The notes beneath the pieces are model-generated. The model did no database searches, was not told the origin of the DNA, and saw nothing but the letters and a program-made list of their open reading frames with translations. A stretch of DNA of 64,000 nt from Antedon mediterranea. Lineage: Eukaryota; Echinodermata; Crinoidea; Comatulida; Antedonidae. Position numbers and translations under genes: made by a program. Below, in pieces: positions 60,815-64,000 of the stretch. Where the stretch lies: positions 19,308,001 to 19,372,000 of the forward strand of contig NC_092671.1 in NCBI RefSeq assembly GCF_964355755.1, written 5' to 3'. How positions within the stretch are numbered: position 1 is the stretch's first letter; every line of letters starts with the position of its first letter.

Positions 60815-61075
60815 ATACTGCCATACTGCGTTGAAACACAGATCCTCAACAGATCACCGAAGTTAAGCAATGGAGAGTGATGGTGTAGTAATATATATCG
60901 GACTAGGTATTAGGCTGGGTTACCCCCGTTTTTTTGCGCAAATGTCCCGGGGGACAACAAGCCGGCTCCCATCGGGGTAGAAGAGTAAGGGATTATCTCC
61001 TTGTGTGCTGATCTAGCAGCCACTGGCTGCCGTGGGTCGATGGAGGGCTTAATCGGGATTTCATCAGTTTCCATA
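60815..61075 (+). repeat. 5S-rRNA-like sequence, candidate SINE3-type element
   Basis: gccatactgcgttgaaa (60820) and gatcaccgaagttaagcaa (60852-60870) match conserved 5S rRNA segments, including the A box of its internal promoter. Spacing between them is close to that of 5S rRNA. The later part (agtaa...ggctgggttacccc) is only loosely 5S-like. It continues into a GC-rich body (60930-61065) unlike 5S rDNA spacers. A 5S-derived SINE (SINE3 type) or a 5S pseudogene are both possible. It is not a functional 5S gene. Confidence 0.65.
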
Positions 61076-61661
61076 TAAGCTTGAGGATCAGAAACATTTA
61101 ATACAAAGCAAGTGCAGCTAGCACTACGCCTCTAGAATACTCTGGCTCTGGAACAGTTGGCCTCAACTTTGCTAATTTGTCGTCGTTTTTATCAATACAT
61201 GTGGTAGGTAGTAGATGTGTTTAGCTTAATCAAAAGGAATTTGACCACAGATAGGAACCATTTCATTACTATATGACAGTGATCTAATAACAAATAATTC
61301 ACATACACTTAAAAACAATCATTTTGTTCATATTTTATTGTTTTCCTTTGAGCTTCAAGTTTCTTTACAAAGTATACTGACTTTCAAATAAAACAGAATA
61401 TAAAATATCTATTAAAACAGTTTTGTTTTTGTTAAGCTCTCTCAATTACTTATTGCAAACATTATAAATAATGAGCAAAAATAATTCTATACATATATTC
61501 TATATTGAAAAGGATTCCTACAATTTCTAAATGTCTACATACAGTATATACAATATACATTAAATACATAATATTTACAGTATTCAAATCTTTTATTTTT
61601 TATATATTTAATTTTTAGAACACGGTTACCTGTCAAATAAAATTGGTAATTTATTGTCCAA

Positions 61662-62546
61662 CCATGGAGGTATAAAATAGAAGGAGAGAGCTCGGAAGAC
61701 AAGCCTTTGTACTACGTAGTTCGCCGCCTCAGCATGTTACACAATGTTACGCGCAGTGTGACTCTCCGCGTTGTCGCTTCCTGGTCGCGTTCCGAGTCAC
61801 TGCGCATGCCTCCTGATATCGGCGACGTGACGTCACATGCTTGTTTACTCTGCATGCAGAGGAAATAAAATGGCTGCTACAGCAATGATTATATTTTTAG
61901 TCTAGATTATAATAATTATGCAAGGACTACTCCGGCCCTAGCCTAAAACTATAGACCTAGTCACGGTTTCATAATTGAATACCTCCCCCATCCATTGTCA
62001 ACAAACCCGCAAAATATACCTAATGTATTTCATCAATATCTTTGGCCGGCAATCATCGGCAGCCCAACGACTAATGTAAGAATGTAAAGTAATAACCATG
62101 TGTTCTTCACACAAAACTACAGCTGTCTGACGACGTCTATTAATATTTTATCGAAATACATATAATTGCATAAACAGCAAGTAAATTACAATAACAACTA
62201 TAATGGGAGCGTGATCAAATTTGCTTAAAATGTCATATGTAAACGTGTTTGGTATCAATATTTAGAGATTTTTTAAGCGGGAAGCAAACATTTGATTGCG
62301 CAACAATTATAACACAAACAATAGCACTGTGCATGCCAAAAGTATATGCATTTGTTTGTGTATTTTTTAGGATCTCACCTCCTCTGTGATAGAGGGCTGA
62401 CTAGAGGCGGCGGCTGACGTTGTAACAAAGTCCGCGCAGCGCGCTGTCGGCACAAGGCTTTGGCTTTGAAAATACCATGGCGACATCCTGTTAACGCGCT
62501 ACAATACATTCGAGCTCTCTCCTTCTATTTTATACCTCCATGGTCC
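61662..62546. mobile_element. CpG-rich element with perfect 33-bp inverted ends
   Basis: The left end ccatggaggtataaaataga and following bases to gagctcg (61664-61696) are exactly mirrored at 62511-62543. The target duplication is unclear (tccaa against tcccaa). The interior is rich in CpG near both ends and contains gtgacgtcac (61828-61837, CRE-like), gcgcatgc (NRF1-like, about 61803) and aaaatggctgc. No transposase was found. It may be a MITE carrying promoter-like sequence. Confidence 0.75.
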
Positions 62547-63114
62547 CAACTATATAAAAAAAAAATTGCAATGATGTATAATGTACATGTACTTTATCAC
62601 CAGAAACCTTCTGATTGTTGTAACAAAGCTTCTTTACAATTCAGTCGCTAGTAATTACCATATAATTGTGTGCAATAAATGATACATACATAATACTGTA
62701 TCTAGTATATTAATTTTAAATTCTGAGATAAATGGACAAAATGTAAATTGAAATTATCCATTTCTCAATACAATTTTTGAGAGCCATAAAGGGTTGAAAC
62801 CGCTAGTGTTTTCAATTTATAATATCAAACATATAATGTCTTCAAAATGTTATTATTATAGTCGCAGTAGTAGAAGTCATATAAAATGGAAAATGTTTTT
62901 TACAATATAATTATGTGCAACAAACCTCGTGTGTTTCCTCAATGGATCTTCCAAATTGCATTATCACAAAATGAAAATGGCAAATAATAATCAAATACTA
63001 CAAGATATGTATCTTGAATTATATAGTGCATTTTTCGATTTCTATTTTAAAAAGGTTTTTTGCTTTGTATCCATCACCCAGGACTGCATTTACCATGTTA
63101 TTTGAATCAATAAA
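62547..63114. other. Intergenic AT-rich DNA
   Basis: Nothing recognised on either strand. Confidence 0.5.
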
Positions 63115-63230
63115 GCTCTTTCTTCACTATCAAACTTTATGTGACAAAAAAATGTGGTGTGTCCATATATTACTACCATATTTGGGCACATCATACTTTT
63201 TGTCATAACTAGCTTGATAGTCCCTATGCA
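63115..63230. mobile_element. Short MITE, family A copy 3
   Basis: actatcaaactttatgtgac, then aaaaaaatgtgg on the left, and atcatactttttgtcataac then agcttgatag on the right, repeat the inverted layout of 5224-5376. It is shorter and more diverged. Confidence 0.55.
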
Positions 63231-63236
63231 CTAAAC

Positions 63237-63274
63237 CATGGACCTATAAATTAGACCTAATTTGTAGGTCCATG
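63237..63274. other. 38-base hairpin
   Basis: catggacctataaatta, gacc, taatttgtaggtccatg: 17-base arms with a single mismatch. It lies just after the family A MITE and may be an independent foldback sequence. Confidence 0.8.
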
Positions 63275-64000
63275 CTTAAACCAATATTGATTATGTAATC
63301 TATAGTATATTACTGTACATGACAGCTGTAAGTTTAGTTTCACCAGTTTACAACTAATTAATAATATGTATCATGTATGCTTGCTATAGTACTTAGTTTA
63401 TGTAGAGATGGAAGTATTTTAACATGTAATGATAAATGAACAAATTACTGGAAGCCCAAACTGTAAGTATCTATGGTGATAGAAACATGGCAACAATTGA
63501 TAAAATTTATTGTAATAAAGTAGTGTATTCATATTTATATTATTTAGTTTAAAATGAATTTGCATCTTTTAATATAATTTATGATCAATATCATACAATT
63601 CAGCTAGAATTTTAAAATAAATTAAATATCACATCAAATTTAGACAAACACAGGCAAAATAATACTGATCCAATGTAGATGTTTTTTCCCCTCCATTTTA
63701 CATTCCCTTTCTTAAAAATAGTCTTGAGTTGAATCAAAGTGAAAACTATATATTTATACAGTATATATTAATAACAAATTTAGCACCCTACAAATATGTA
63801 TAGAGTGATCGTTTAATGTGCTATGTGTACATATAGTAATGATATCCATACATCATGAATACAGATACTATATGAACATAGAATTGTGTGCATATAGATA
63901 ATATATATGTGCACAGATACCCTTGTACATTAAAAATTAACATTAAAAATGAGCATTAAATCTTATAATGTGATAACAAGCAAATCTGCCAATGTAAAAT
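63275..64000. other. Intergenic AT-rich DNA
   Basis: Nothing recognised on either strand. Confidence 0.5.

Noticed and set aside
60815-60930. Functional 5S rRNA gene
   Set aside because: Only the first half is well matched; the internal-element and C-box region is diverged and no T-rich terminator follows directly.
1-64000. CRISPR array or bacterial operon
   Set aside because: No spacer-type variation in any repeat array; introns and retroelements show nuclear eukaryotic DNA.

Overview
The window is AT-rich animal nuclear DNA. It has split genes with GT-AG introns, mitochondrial-type and ubiquitin-pathway proteins of metazoan families, and a very heavy load of transposable elements. The frequent aggcctag-type palindromic simple sequence, the Tx1-type L1 and CR1-like LINEs, THAP/P elements, Crypton and DIRS-like fragments suggest a marine invertebrate deuterostome. 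An echinoderm is my best guess, but that is inference and nothing in the window proves the species.

Four host genes can be read. (1) A four-exon F-box/LRR protein of 285 aa, plus strand, 699-3382. (2) Ribulose-phosphate 3-epimerase (RPE), minus strand, seven exons between 16850 and 5538, 231 aa, with all catalytic residues and consistent splice phases. (3) A DHX30-type DEAH-box RNA helicase, plus strand, 22 exons between 18735 and 48046. It reads as 1077 aa with every splice phase consistent, although its introns are packed with transposons. (4) A RING/B-box/coiled-coil (TRIM) protein of 254 aa, minus strand, 59058-58294. RPE and DHX30 lie head to head, about 1.9 kb apart between start codons.

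Region by region: 1-5.5 kb holds the F-box gene, a SINE-like sequence and a TTAA-flanked MITE. 5.5-16.9 kb is RPE; its intron 5 contains a P-family transposon (7304-10295) with 31-bp terminal inverted repeats, subterminal inverted repeats and a perfect 8-bp target duplication. 17.0-18.1 kb, between RPE and DHX30, has a dispersed repeat and a 457-bp Mutator-like MITE made of nested inverted units with a 10-bp target duplication. 18.7-48.0 kb is DHX30. Its introns contain a DIRS-like reverse transcriptase fragment, a Tx1-type LINE interrupted by a CR1-like LINE, several LINE 3' fragments, a 484-bp tandem duplication carrying a tRNA-like SINE, a piggyBac-like deletion derivative, and a 2.1-kb 60-bp minisatellite with higher-order structure. 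48-57 kb is gene-poor and made of degenerate mobile elements: a CR1-like LINE, a Crypton tyrosine recombinase, a second P-element transposase and a Helitron-like end. 58.3-59.1 kb is the TRIM gene. 60.6-64 kb has a 5S-rRNA-like sequence, a CpG-rich element with perfect inverted ends, and short MITEs.

The host genes have no evident shared pathway: protein ubiquitination (F-box, TRIM), pentose phosphate metabolism (RPE), and mitochondrial or cytoplasmic RNA metabolism (DHX30). The main novelty lies in the mobile elements: the P element with intact ends, the nested-hairpin Mutator-like MITE, the seven-unit higher-order minisatellite and the 5S-like SINE candidate.
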